Made by a program: the position numbers and the translations under genes
The notes under the pieces: model-generated
Seen by the model: the letters and a program-made list of their open reading frames with translations, nothing else
Told to the model about the DNA's origin: nothing
Databases searched by the model: none
Shown here: one piece after another, positions 35,575 through 42,868 of the stretch
Numbering within the stretch: the stretch's first letter is position 1
How the letters are laid out: each line of letters opens with the position of its first letter
Assembly (NCBI RefSeq): GCF_010365865.1
Contig: NZ_CP048020.1
Coordinates: forward strand, 310,001-374,000
DNA: 64,000 nucleotides
Reading direction: 5' to 3'
DNA from: Treponema vincentii
GTDB taxonomy: Bacteria > Spirochaetota > Spirochaetia > Treponematales > Treponemataceae

Positions 35575-36951
35575 ATGAGTACTAAATCATTTAAAGGGGG
35601 GTGTCATCCTCCCGAGCGGAAAGCGATTTCCGCAGAATCCGAAGTCTTGGCTGTCATGCCGTCGACAAAGATGGTGTGGATTCCGGTTACCCAAGGCGGT
35701 GCTCCGAATACTCCGTTGGTAAAGGTTGGCGATACGGTTGTACGAGGTCAAAAAATAGCGGAAACGGACAAGTTTATGTCTGCGCCTGTACATGCCTCGA
35801 TCTCCGGTACCGTAAAAAAAATAGAACCTCATCTCGTTACAGGTAATACGGACGCACTTTGTATCGCAATTCAAGCAAGCGAGGAACCTTCCGAAGCTTT
35901 TATGGAACCGCTTGATCCTTTTACCTGCACAAAAGAAGATGCCATTAAGCGTATCCGTGAGGCCGGCATCACCGGTATGGGGGGTGCTTCTTTCCCTGTG
36001 CATGTCAAATTGAGTCCTCCTAAAGATGCGAAAATCGATTACATTTTAGGCAATGCAGCGGAATGTGAGCCGTATCTGTGTACCGATGCCGCTACGATGT
36101 ATCATTCCGCTGAAACGATTATAGACGGAATGGCGATTATCATGCACATCACCGGAGCCGACAAGGGAATTATTGCGCTTGAGGATAACAAAACGCACTT
36201 GGTTCCGGTGTTCGAAAAAGCGATTGCGAAGATAAAAGCAAACCCTGTCGGCCCGGGCGCCTACGACATTTCCGTTGAATTATGCAAAACAAAGTATCCG
36301 CAGGGCGGAGAAAAAAATCTGACTTCCGCAGTTGTCGGCAGAGAAATTCCTTCCGGCGGGCTTCCGTTCCAGATCGGCTGTATTGTTCAAAACGTCGGCA
36401 CGATGAAAGCGATTTCCGATGCATTCCGTAAAGGTATCCCGCTTATAGATCGCCCGCTTACACTCTCGGGTGGCGCTTGCGAAAATCCTGTGAACGTAAT
36501 TGCTCCGATCGGTACCTGCATCGGAGACCTCATCCCTGATGTCATCCGCTTAAAACCCGGTGTTACTAAAATCATTTCAGGCGGCTCGATGATGGGCTTT
36601 GCGATGAAAAACGCGGATTTCCCCGTACAGAAGAATACGTCCGGTGTTCTTTTCTTAACAAGGGAAGAAGTCAACCTTGATGAAGAAAGCCCCTGTATCG
36701 GATGTGGAAAATGCGTAACTCATTGCAGCTGCCAACTGTCTCCCGTTCTGATGATCCGCGCATTAAAAGCGAATAAGCTGGATGAAGCCGTTCGCTGCGG
36801 GTTGATGGACTGCGTTGAGTGCGGCATTTGTTCTTATGTGTGTCCGGCGCGTATAAAGCTCGTCCAACGGTTCAAGGTAGGAAAGCAGCTTTTACGTGAA
36901 GCAAAACAAAAAGAGGCCGCAAAAGCAGCCGCTGCGCAAGGAGGAAAATAG
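35575..36951 (+). CDS. rnfC: Rnf complex subunit RnfC
   Basis: 458 residues, peripheral NADH/FMN and iron-sulfur subunit of the ion-translocating ferredoxin:NAD+ oxidoreductase. The conserved start FKGGCHPPERK fixes the ATG at 35575. The Gly-rich GITGMGGASFPVHVK (about 130-145) and the NAAECEPYL motif belong to the FMN/NADH-binding domain. Two 4Fe-4S motifs stand near the C-terminus: CIGCGKCVTHC and CVECGICSYVCP. It opens a six-gene operon in the order C-D-G-E-A-B, the clostridial/treponemal order. Translation probably starts from a leaderless mRNA. Confidence 0.95.
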   Translation: MSTKSFKGGCHPPERKAISAESEVLAVMPSTKMVWIPVTQGGAPNTPLVKVGDTVVRGQKIAETDKFMSAPVHASISGTVKKIEPHLVTGNTDALCIAIQASEEPSEAFMEPLDPFTCTKEDAIKRIREAGITGMGGASFPVHVKLSPPKDAKIDYILGNAAECEPYLCTDAATMYHSAETIIDGMAIIMHITGADKGIIALEDNKTHLVPVFEKAIAKIKANPVGPGAYDISVELCKTKYPQGGEKNLTSAVVGREIPSGGLPFQIGCIVQNVGTMKAISDAFRKGIPLIDRPLTLSGGACENPVNVIAPIGTCIGDLIPDVIRLKPGVTKIISGGSMMGFAMKNADFPVQKNTSGVLFLTREEVNLDEESPCIGCGKCVTHCSCQLSPVLMIRALKANKLDEAVRCGLMDCVECGICSYVCPARIKLVQRFKVGKQLLREAKQKEAAKAAAAQGGK

Positions 36952-36954
36952 ACT

Positions 36955-37977
36955 ATGGCTGATACAGATAAGAACGAAATTTATCTTTCCCCCGCGCCTC
37001 ATATCGCGAGCCCCGTAACCACCAGAAAATTGATGATACACGTACTGATTGCGCTTGCTCCGCTTGCGCTGTACGGTATTTATCTGTATGGAGTTCCGGC
37101 GCTCATCCGTATTATTGTTTCCGTAGGCGTTGCAGTCGGTGCCGAAGCCGCATTTCGAAAAGCGATGGGTAAGGACATCCGCATAAAGGATTGTTCTGCT
37201 GCCGTAACCGGTTTGCTGTTGGCGCTTGTTTTGCCGCCGCTTATTCCGATCTGGATTGTGGTGGTTTCCGCAATTTTTGCCATCGTCGTAGCAAAAGAAT
37301 TTTTCGGCGGACTCGGCGCCAATCCTTTTAACCCGGCGCTGGTAGGTCGCGCCTTTGCGTTTGTCAGTTTTTCACGCTTGATGACTTCGTGGGTTGCTCC
37401 TCATCACGGCTTTGACGCGGTGAGTACGGCGACGCCGCTTTCGTACCTTAAAATGTCGGAAGGTGGGATTTCCACCGCAGCCGCAATCGCGGAGAAGATG
37501 GGCTTATCTTCCTCAAGCGATGTATATCTTAAACTCTTTTTAGGCGATCACGGAGGCTGTATCGGTGAATCAAGTGCGGTGCTCATCCTCATCGGTTTTG
37601 TCTACTTGCTGGTTACCCATGTTATTGAATGGCAGATTCCCGTTTCTATGGTGCTAACAGCTGTAGCGGTAACCGCGCTTGCGGGTATCGATCCGCTGCT
37701 CACGCTGCTAAGCGGCGGTTTGCTGTTCGGCGCCGTCTTTATGGCTACCGACTATGCAACCTCTCCCGTAACCTTTAAAGGACAGATCATTTTCGGCGCG
37801 GGCTGCGGCTTAATTACCGCTTTGATGCGGCTCTTTGCCGGAATGCCGGAAGGCGTTATGTACAGCATTTTGATTATGAATTCGGTTGTTACGTTCTTAA
37901 ATAAACTGATTCAAAAGAAATACGGATATGTGAAGCCCGTTAAGGTTGCAAAACCGGCCAAGGAGGGCGCAAAATGA
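36955..37977 (+). CDS. rnfD: Rnf complex subunit RnfD
   Basis: 340-residue integral membrane subunit with about ten hydrophobic helices and covalently bound FMN. The flavinylation-type motif appears in FMATDYATSPVTFKGQ (about residue 261-276), where a Thr receives the FMN through a phosphoester bond. GGLGANPFNPALVGRAF is a conserved family segment. Ribosome-binding site AGGAGGAAAA; it starts three bases after rnfC. It ends in an ATGA overlap with rnfG. Confidence 0.94.
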   Translation: MADTDKNEIYLSPAPHIASPVTTRKLMIHVLIALAPLALYGIYLYGVPALIRIIVSVGVAVGAEAAFRKAMGKDIRIKDCSAAVTGLLLALVLPPLIPIWIVVVSAIFAIVVAKEFFGGLGANPFNPALVGRAFAFVSFSRLMTSWVAPHHGFDAVSTATPLSYLKMSEGGISTAAAIAEKMGLSSSSDVYLKLFLGDHGGCIGESSAVLILIGFVYLLVTHVIEWQIPVSMVLTAVAVTALAGIDPLLTLLSGGLLFGAVFMATDYATSPVTFKGQIIFGAGCGLITALMRLFAGMPEGVMYSILIMNSVVTFLNKLIQKKYGYVKPVKVAKPAKEGAK

Positions 37978-38552
37978 AACAGATGATGAAATTATCCGTT
38001 ACGTTGGCGCTGTATACCGTTGTAGCATGTCTTGCGCTTGCGGCGGTTAATATGCTGACCTCTCCCCGTATCCTCGCGGCAAAAGAGGCCAAAACAAAGT
38101 TGGCGCTTCAAGCAATTTTCCCCGATGCGGATTCATTCCGTCCCGTTACCGAAGGAATGCCGAAATCGGTTGATAAAATCGCGTTCGGCGATACCTACCT
38201 TGCCTTCAACGGAGATAAACCTGTCGGAATTATCGTAACGGTCAGCGGTCATACGTATGATCAGGCGACTATCCTTATCGGTATCGATACGGAAGAAAAA
38301 CTAAGGATGATTCAGTTTTTATCTTTAACCGACTCACCCGGTATCGGAACAAAGGCGAAGGACGAACCGTTCATCGGGCAGTTCCGCAATAAACCGACTA
38401 CCGATGCCTTTGCGCTGGGAAGTGATGTTCAAGCGATTGCCGGCGCTACGATTACCTCTACGGCTGTTACCCGCATGGTAAAAATTGCCGTCGATGCCGC
38501 TTCTTCATATATGAGCAGTCAAGGACTTGGCGGCTCCGGCAGCGGAAACTAA
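37974..38552 (+). CDS. rnfG: Rnf complex subunit RnfG
   Basis: 192 residues: one N-terminal membrane helix (about 7-28) and an extracytoplasmic FMN-binding domain. The FMN-attachment motif reads AIAGATITSTAVTRMV (about 157-172), with Ala in place of the usual Ser/Asp before GAT. PGIGTKAKDEPF is also conserved. Overlaps rnfD by four bases (ATGA), so coupled translation is likely. Confidence 0.93.
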   Translation: MKQMMKLSVTLALYTVVACLALAAVNMLTSPRILAAKEAKTKLALQAIFPDADSFRPVTEGMPKSVDKIAFGDTYLAFNGDKPVGIIVTVSGHTYDQATILIGIDTEEKLRMIQFLSLTDSPGIGTKAKDEPFIGQFRNKPTTDAFALGSDVQAIAGATITSTAVTRMVKIAVDAASSYMSSQGLGGSGSGN

Positions 38553-38565
38553 GAGGAGAACGGTT

Positions 38566-39399
38566 ATGAAAGAGTATGTACGTATTTTTACAAACGGGTT
38601 GGTGAAAGAAAATCCCCTCATCATGCTGATGATTGGACTTTGTTCCGCGCTCGCCATTACCACTTCCGTTGCAAACGGTATTGGAATGGGGCTCGCAATG
38701 ACTTTCGTTATTGTGTTGAGCGAGATGATTATCAGTATGTTCCGAAAGTTTATTCCGAATGATATCCGCATTCCTATCTTTATTATTGTTATCGCATCGT
38801 TTACCACTATCGTAGACCTTTTGATGCAGGCGTTTTTACCGGAGCTCTCCGAATCGATGGGTATTTTTATTAAACTCATCGTTGTAAACTGTATCATTAT
38901 GGGACGTGTCGAATCGTTTGCTTCAAAGGAATCTCCTTTAAAAGCGATGGCGGATGCATTGGGCATGGGGATGGGTTTTACGTGGGTGCTGGTCGTTATG
39001 TCTGCCATCCGTGAGCTTTTGGGTACCGGTACCGTGCTCGGTGTGCGCTTGTTGCCGGATGACTACCTTATTAAGTTCTTTGCAAACTCTCCCGGCGGCT
39101 TTTTTGTATTCGGTGTGATGATTGCCTTAACGTATTTGGTACAAGATCAGCGGAAGCAGCGGAAAATACGGAAAGCAGCCGCGTTAAAAGAAGCGGCGCT
39201 GAAAGAGGCTGCCGCATTACGGGAAGCTGAGCTGGCGAAAGAAGCTGCGCTCAAGGCGGAGGCTGCACAAAAAGAAGCCGCGTTAAAGGCTGAAGCGGAA
39301 AAACAAGCCGCCGCACCTGCGACCCAATCTGAGGCTGGTGCCGAACCCGCGGCCGTTGCAGCGCCTGCAAAGGAGGGAACTGAAAATGGAACTGTTTAA
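38566..39399 (+). CDS. rnfE: Rnf complex subunit RnfE with charged C-terminal extension
   Basis: 277 residues. The first about 205 form the usual six-helix RnfE membrane core (KENPLIMLMIGLCSALAITT; GRVESFASKESPLKAMADAL). The last about 70 are an extension rich in Ala, Lys and Glu (repeats like KEAALK, KAEAAQKEA) that should form a long cytosolic alpha-helix and is absent from typical RnfE (about 200-235). Start at ATG 38566, after AAGAGGAG; an upstream frame extension overlaps rnfG and is unlikely. It overlaps rnfA by 14 bases. Confidence 0.93.
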   Translation: MKEYVRIFTNGLVKENPLIMLMIGLCSALAITTSVANGIGMGLAMTFVIVLSEMIISMFRKFIPNDIRIPIFIIVIASFTTIVDLLMQAFLPELSESMGIFIKLIVVNCIIMGRVESFASKESPLKAMADALGMGMGFTWVLVVMSAIRELLGTGTVLGVRLLPDDYLIKFFANSPGGFFVFGVMIALTYLVQDQRKQRKIRKAAALKEAALKEAAALREAELAKEAALKAEAAQKEAALKAEAEKQAAAPATQSEAGAEPAAVAAPAKEGTENGTV

Positions 39400-39958
39400 G
39401 ATTTTTCTCGCTGCGGTATTCGTTAAGAATATCGTTTTTATCCGCTTCCTTGCACTGTGTTCGTTTATCGGTATGACCTCCGATGTGAAAAAATCCACCG
39501 GTATGGGATGGGCGGTTCTCTTTGTTACGGTTATCGCAACGGCTGCAACGTATCCGCTCTATAAATTGGTTCTTGCTCCATATCATCTCGGCTTTTTGCA
39601 GACACTGCTCTTTATCTTGGTTATTGCGAGTTTGGTTCAGTTGGTCGAGTTCTACTTAAAGAAGTCGGCGCCTGCTCTGTATTCGGCGATGGGGGTGTAC
39701 TTACCGCTGATTACCACGAACTGTGCCATTCTTGCGGTTACGCTCGATGTTATCGCTGCCGACTATACCTTTATTCAGTCGATGGTATACTCAATCGGTG
39801 TCGCAATCAGCTATATGTTGGCGATGGTTTTGTTTGCCGGTTTGCGCGAGCGTATCGACATTGCCCCGATACCTAAGTACCTCAAAGGTACTCCTATCCT
39901 GTTTATCGCTGCCGCCCTGTTATCGTTGGCATTCGGCGGTTTTGCAGGCATGATTTAG
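39386..39958 (+). CDS. rnfA: Rnf complex subunit RnfA
   Basis: 190-residue, six-helix membrane subunit, paralogous to RnfE and opposite in topology. Start MELFKIFLAAVFVKNIVFIR and the motif YLPLITTNCAILAVTLD are typical; together with RnfE it holds the membrane iron-sulfur centre through conserved Cys residues (CSFIG, NCAIL). ATG at 39386 follows AAGGAGG placed inside the rnfE coding end, so the genes overlap by 14 bases. Confidence 0.95.
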   Translation: MELFKIFLAAVFVKNIVFIRFLALCSFIGMTSDVKKSTGMGWAVLFVTVIATAATYPLYKLVLAPYHLGFLQTLLFILVIASLVQLVEFYLKKSAPALYSAMGVYLPLITTNCAILAVTLDVIAADYTFIQSMVYSIGVAISYMLAMVLFAGLRERIDIAPIPKYLKGTPILFIAAALLSLAFGGFAGMI

Positions 39959-39976
39959 AGGAGTGTAAAAAAGAGT

Positions 39977-40819
39977 ATGCAAATAATTATTTTAACGCTT
40001 ATCGTTTCGCTGATTTTATCGTTAGCGATAGGCTTTTTATTAGGCTTTTTTAAAAAGCTGTTTTATGTAGCACCTGATGAAACGGTTGCGAAAATCCGTG
40101 AGGTGCTTCCCGGTGCAAACTGCGGTGCGTGCGGTTTTCCGGGCTGTGACGGTTTTGCGGCTGCGGTTGCAAGCGGCAATGCGCCGGTAAACGGCTGTTC
40201 CGTCGGTGCCGGTCCCGTTGCGGCGAAAGTCGGTGCGATTATGGGCGTTTCGGCAAATGCCGATGCAAAAGTCGCAGTTCTGCTTTGCCAAGGTTCGCAC
40301 GATGTCTGCAAAGAAAAGGCGGATTATGTCGGCGTTAAAACATGTCGCGCCGCAAAGATTTCAGTCAACGGACTGCGGGAATGCGATTGGGGCTGTATCG
40401 GCCTCGGCGACTGCGAAATGGCCTGTCCGTTTGATGCCATCCATGTTGAAGCGGACGGTATTCCTCATGTCGATTATGAAAAATGTACCGGCTGCGCAGT
40501 ATGTGTTGCGGCCTGTCCTCAGCATATTTTGACCACGGTACCTACCTCGCGGAAAGGTTCCATTGCGCTTTGTTCATGCAGAAATCCGAAAAAAGCAGTT
40601 ATCATGAAAAACTGCAAGCGCGGCTGTATCAAGTGTATGAAGTGCGAAAAGAACTGCCCAACCGGTGCGATCAAAGTTATTAACGGTATTCCGGAAGTGA
40701 ATTACGAGCTCTGCGATTCCTGCGGTATCTGTATAAAGGGCTGCCCGACAAAGGTGCTCGCTTTAGTAGAAGATAAGATTGCAGTGCTGTCGCCCTGCAG
40801 CGCGTGCGAAGCGTGTTAA
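39977..40819 (+). CDS. rnfB: Rnf complex subunit RnfB
   Basis: 280 residues; the electron-entry subunit that accepts electrons from ferredoxin. One N-terminal helix (about 3-25), then the 4Fe-4S domain with CGACGFPGCDGFA (about 51-63), followed by several ferredoxin clusters: CIGLGDCEMACPF, CTGCAVCVAACPQ, CMKCEKNCPTGAI and CDSCGICIKGCP. The tail ends CSACEAC. Ribosome-binding site GAGGAG. Last gene of rnfCDGEAB; no strong terminator lies before era. Confidence 0.95.
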   Translation: MQIIILTLIVSLILSLAIGFLLGFFKKLFYVAPDETVAKIREVLPGANCGACGFPGCDGFAAAVASGNAPVNGCSVGAGPVAAKVGAIMGVSANADAKVAVLLCQGSHDVCKEKADYVGVKTCRAAKISVNGLRECDWGCIGLGDCEMACPFDAIHVEADGIPHVDYEKCTGCAVCVAACPQHILTTVPTSRKGSIALCSCRNPKKAVIMKNCKRGCIKCMKCEKNCPTGAIKVINGIPEVNYELCDSCGICIKGCPTKVLALVEDKIAVLSPCSACEAC

Positions 40820-40896
40820 TTTGTGCGAGATATTTAAATTACGGCTTACCGGCATGTTTAATGAATGCTCGGTAATATCGAGCAGGATTGGTAAAT

Positions 40897-41799
40897 ATGC
40901 CGGATAAAAAGATGCGGAGCGGCGTTGTCTGTATTATCGGACGCCCCTCCGCCGGAAAGTCAACATTTCTAAATAGTGTTTGCGGTGAAACGGTATCGAT
41001 TGTTTCCGCGCTGCCGCAGACGACGCGCAGCTCCGTCCGCGGTATCCTTACGGCGGAGCTGGGGCAGATTATCTTTCTTGATACGCCCGGTTATCATATC
41101 AGTGAAAAAAAAATAAACCGCCGTATGCAGCTCATTGCGGAAAACCGTCTCCAAGAGGCGGATGCTATCTTGTATCTTATCGATGCAGCGCGTCCGTTCG
41201 GCGAAGAAGAGCTGGCTATCTGCGCATTGCTGAAAAATAAACAAGACCGCTTGATTGTCGGTATTAATAAAATCGACAGTCCAGCCGCGGGTCCGGGGCA
41301 AACCCGCCTGAGTGTGATGCAGGCCTTACCCGATTTACCGCAAGAGCGGATATTTGAGCTGTCTGCGCAGGAAAAAACGGGACTAGAGCCCGTGCTTGCC
41401 GCACTGTTTTCCCTTTTGCCGGAAGGTGAACTTTTGTATCCCGAAGACTTTTATACCGACCAGCCGGTGGATTTCCGTATTGCCGAAATTATCCGCGGAC
41501 AGGCAATCAGCCGCCTCTACGAAGAAATCCCCCATGCGCTGTATGTTGATATTCAGGATATGGAGATGAAAAAGAACGGAAAGGAGCTTTTTGTCCGTGC
41601 CTTTCTGTGCGTAGAACGAGACAGTCAAAAGGCGATGGTTATCGGGAAAGGCGCGGCGATGATTAAAGCAATCAGGGTGGAATCCCAAAAAGAGCTGCGT
41701 AAAATTTTTCCGTATCGAGTACAGCTTGATTTACAGGTGCGCGTCGATAAAAATTGGCGCCAAAAAGACCGGGTGCTGCAATCCGTATTGCAGGAATAG
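40897..41799 (+). CDS. era: GTPase Era
   Basis: 300-residue ribosome-assembly GTPase that binds 16S rRNA. G1 reads GRPSAGKS (about 12-19; most Era have GRPNVGKS), G2/switch QTTRSSVRGI, G3 DTPGYH, G4 NKID, and the C-terminal KH domain includes VIGKGAAMIKAI (about 246-258). Start at ATG 40897 with AGGA upstream; a TTG nine bases earlier is less likely. Two overlapping, mutually exclusive hairpins (40847-40874 and 40867-40883) precede the ribosome-binding site. Five bases after its stop codon a right-arm copy of the palindromic element begins (41805). Confidence 0.95.
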   Translation: MPDKKMRSGVVCIIGRPSAGKSTFLNSVCGETVSIVSALPQTTRSSVRGILTAELGQIIFLDTPGYHISEKKINRRMQLIAENRLQEADAILYLIDAARPFGEEELAICALLKNKQDRLIVGINKIDSPAAGPGQTRLSVMQALPDLPQERIFELSAQEKTGLEPVLAALFSLLPEGELLYPEDFYTDQPVDFRIAEIIRGQAISRLYEEIPHALYVDIQDMEMKKNGKELFVRAFLCVERDSQKAMVIGKGAAMIKAIRVESQKELRKIFPYRVQLDLQVRVDKNWRQKDRVLQSVLQE

Positions 41800-41804
41800 T
41801 ACCA

Positions 41805-41970
41805 CTTTTGAAAATATACGACGCATCAGGCGCTCTTTCCGTAAGCTTTTTGAAAATAGACGCTGCAGATACGAGGCACGAGCACAAATTAATCGCAGGC
41901 GTATCTTTGATACGTTGAGAATTAATTTGTGCGCAGTAACGAAGTAGATGCACCGTATATTTTCAAAAAG
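41805..41970 (+). repeat. Palindromic repeat element, copy B, with an extra inverted right-arm fragment
   Basis: The full element is 41846-41970. Perfect 13-bp arms CTTTTTGAAAATA (41846-41858) / TATTTTCAAAAAG (41958-41970) enclose an inner perfect 12-bp stem GCACAAATTAAT (41882-41893) / ATTAATTTGTGC (41921-41932). The centre is GCGTATC-TTT-GATACGT, preceded by CGCAGGCGTA (41894-41903). An extra arm-like sequence at 41805-41827 points the other way, directly after the era stop. The permease stop codon (41965-41963) lies inside the right arm. Confidence 0.8.
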
Positions 41971-42760
41971 GACTTCGAAGCTTTTTGCATATCAATACCA
42001 GCAACAGCATAAAAACCGAAATCAGTGCGGTAAAGCCGCCGGGGGCGACGTTTAAATAGTACGAGCAGACAAGTCCGAGCATAATGTCCGCGATCCCGAA
42101 ACAGATTGAAAAAAACACCGTCCGCTTAAAGCCTACGTGCAGCTGGAGTGCGGCCGCAACCGGCAGGGCAATCATCGAACTTAATACGAGAATTCCTACT
42201 ATCTTGATGGATACGGCAATTGTCGCCGCTACTAAAATCGAAAAAATATAGTTGATTGTCTTTACACGGATACCGGTGACATACGCGATGTCTTCATCAA
42301 GGGTTATATACAGCAGCTTATGATACAGAACGGCCAATACGGCAACGGCAAAAAAGCTCAATACGATAACGGTGATAACGTCGGAGGTTGAAACCGTTAA
42401 GATGCTTCCGAACAAATAGGCTTCGGCATTGGTGCGTATCAACCCCGAACTCATCAAGGTGATGGCAATACCGACACTGAGCGAAAGGACGATGGAAAGG
42501 ATGAGATCGCTGTATTCTTTAAAATAGTTGCGCAGCGCTTCGATGAGTGCGCCTGCCGCAGAGGTAAAGGTAAAGGCTCCGATGATGGGATTGACACCGG
42601 TAACCAGCCCAAGCGTAATCCCCGTCAGCGATGCGTGTGCAAGGGTGTCTCCGATAAGCGAGTACCGCCGTAAAACAAGGAAAATACCGATTAACGGGCA
42701 AAGAATACCGATAAAGAACGACACAATAAAGGCATTCTGCATAAAAGCGTATTTCAACAT
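41963..42760 (-). CDS. Metal ABC transporter permease (ZnuB/MntB family), orphan
   Basis: 265-residue ABC-3 family permease with about eight helices. Conserved motifs: GDTLAHASLTGITLG (about 33-47), and IKIVGILVLSSMIALPVA (about 166-183). The family imports Zn2+, Mn2+ or Fe2+. No cognate ATPase or binding-protein gene is adjacent in this window: upstream is ygeW with its own hairpin and downstream is a repeat element. Partners would have to be encoded elsewhere. The last codons (S-P-F-stop) are formed by the arm of the palindromic element. Confidence 0.88.
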   Translation of the reverse strand: MLKYAFMQNAFIVSFFIGILCPLIGIFLVLRRYSLIGDTLAHASLTGITLGLVTGVNPIIGAFTFTSAAGALIEALRNYFKEYSDLILSIVLSLSVGIAITLMSSGLIRTNAEAYLFGSILTVSTSDVITVIVLSFFAVAVLAVLYHKLLYITLDEDIAYVTGIRVKTINYIFSILVAATIAVSIKIVGILVLSSMIALPVAAALQLHVGFKRTVFFSICFGIADIMLGLVCSYYLNVAPGGFTALISVFMLLLVLICKKLRSPF

Positions 42761-42803
42761 AGCGGTTATATTATCAAATTTTACGGATAAGGGCTATCGG
42801 GGA

Positions 42804-42851
42804 TTAAGGAGCCGGATACACAACCAAAGCTGCGCATCCTCGGCTCCTTAA
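42804..42851 (-). terminator. Hairpin after ygeW
   Basis: Perfect 11-bp stem TTAAGGAGCCG (42804-42814) / CGGCTCCTTAA (42841-42851) with a 26-base loop, 18 bases past the ygeW stop codon. The T-tract is weak. Confidence 0.55.
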
Positions 42852-42868
42852 CGGTTTATTCTTAACTA

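Noticed and set aside
40888-40896. TTG at 40888 as the era start
   Set aside because: ATG at 40897 has the better spacing to AGGA and gives the usual Era N-terminus length.
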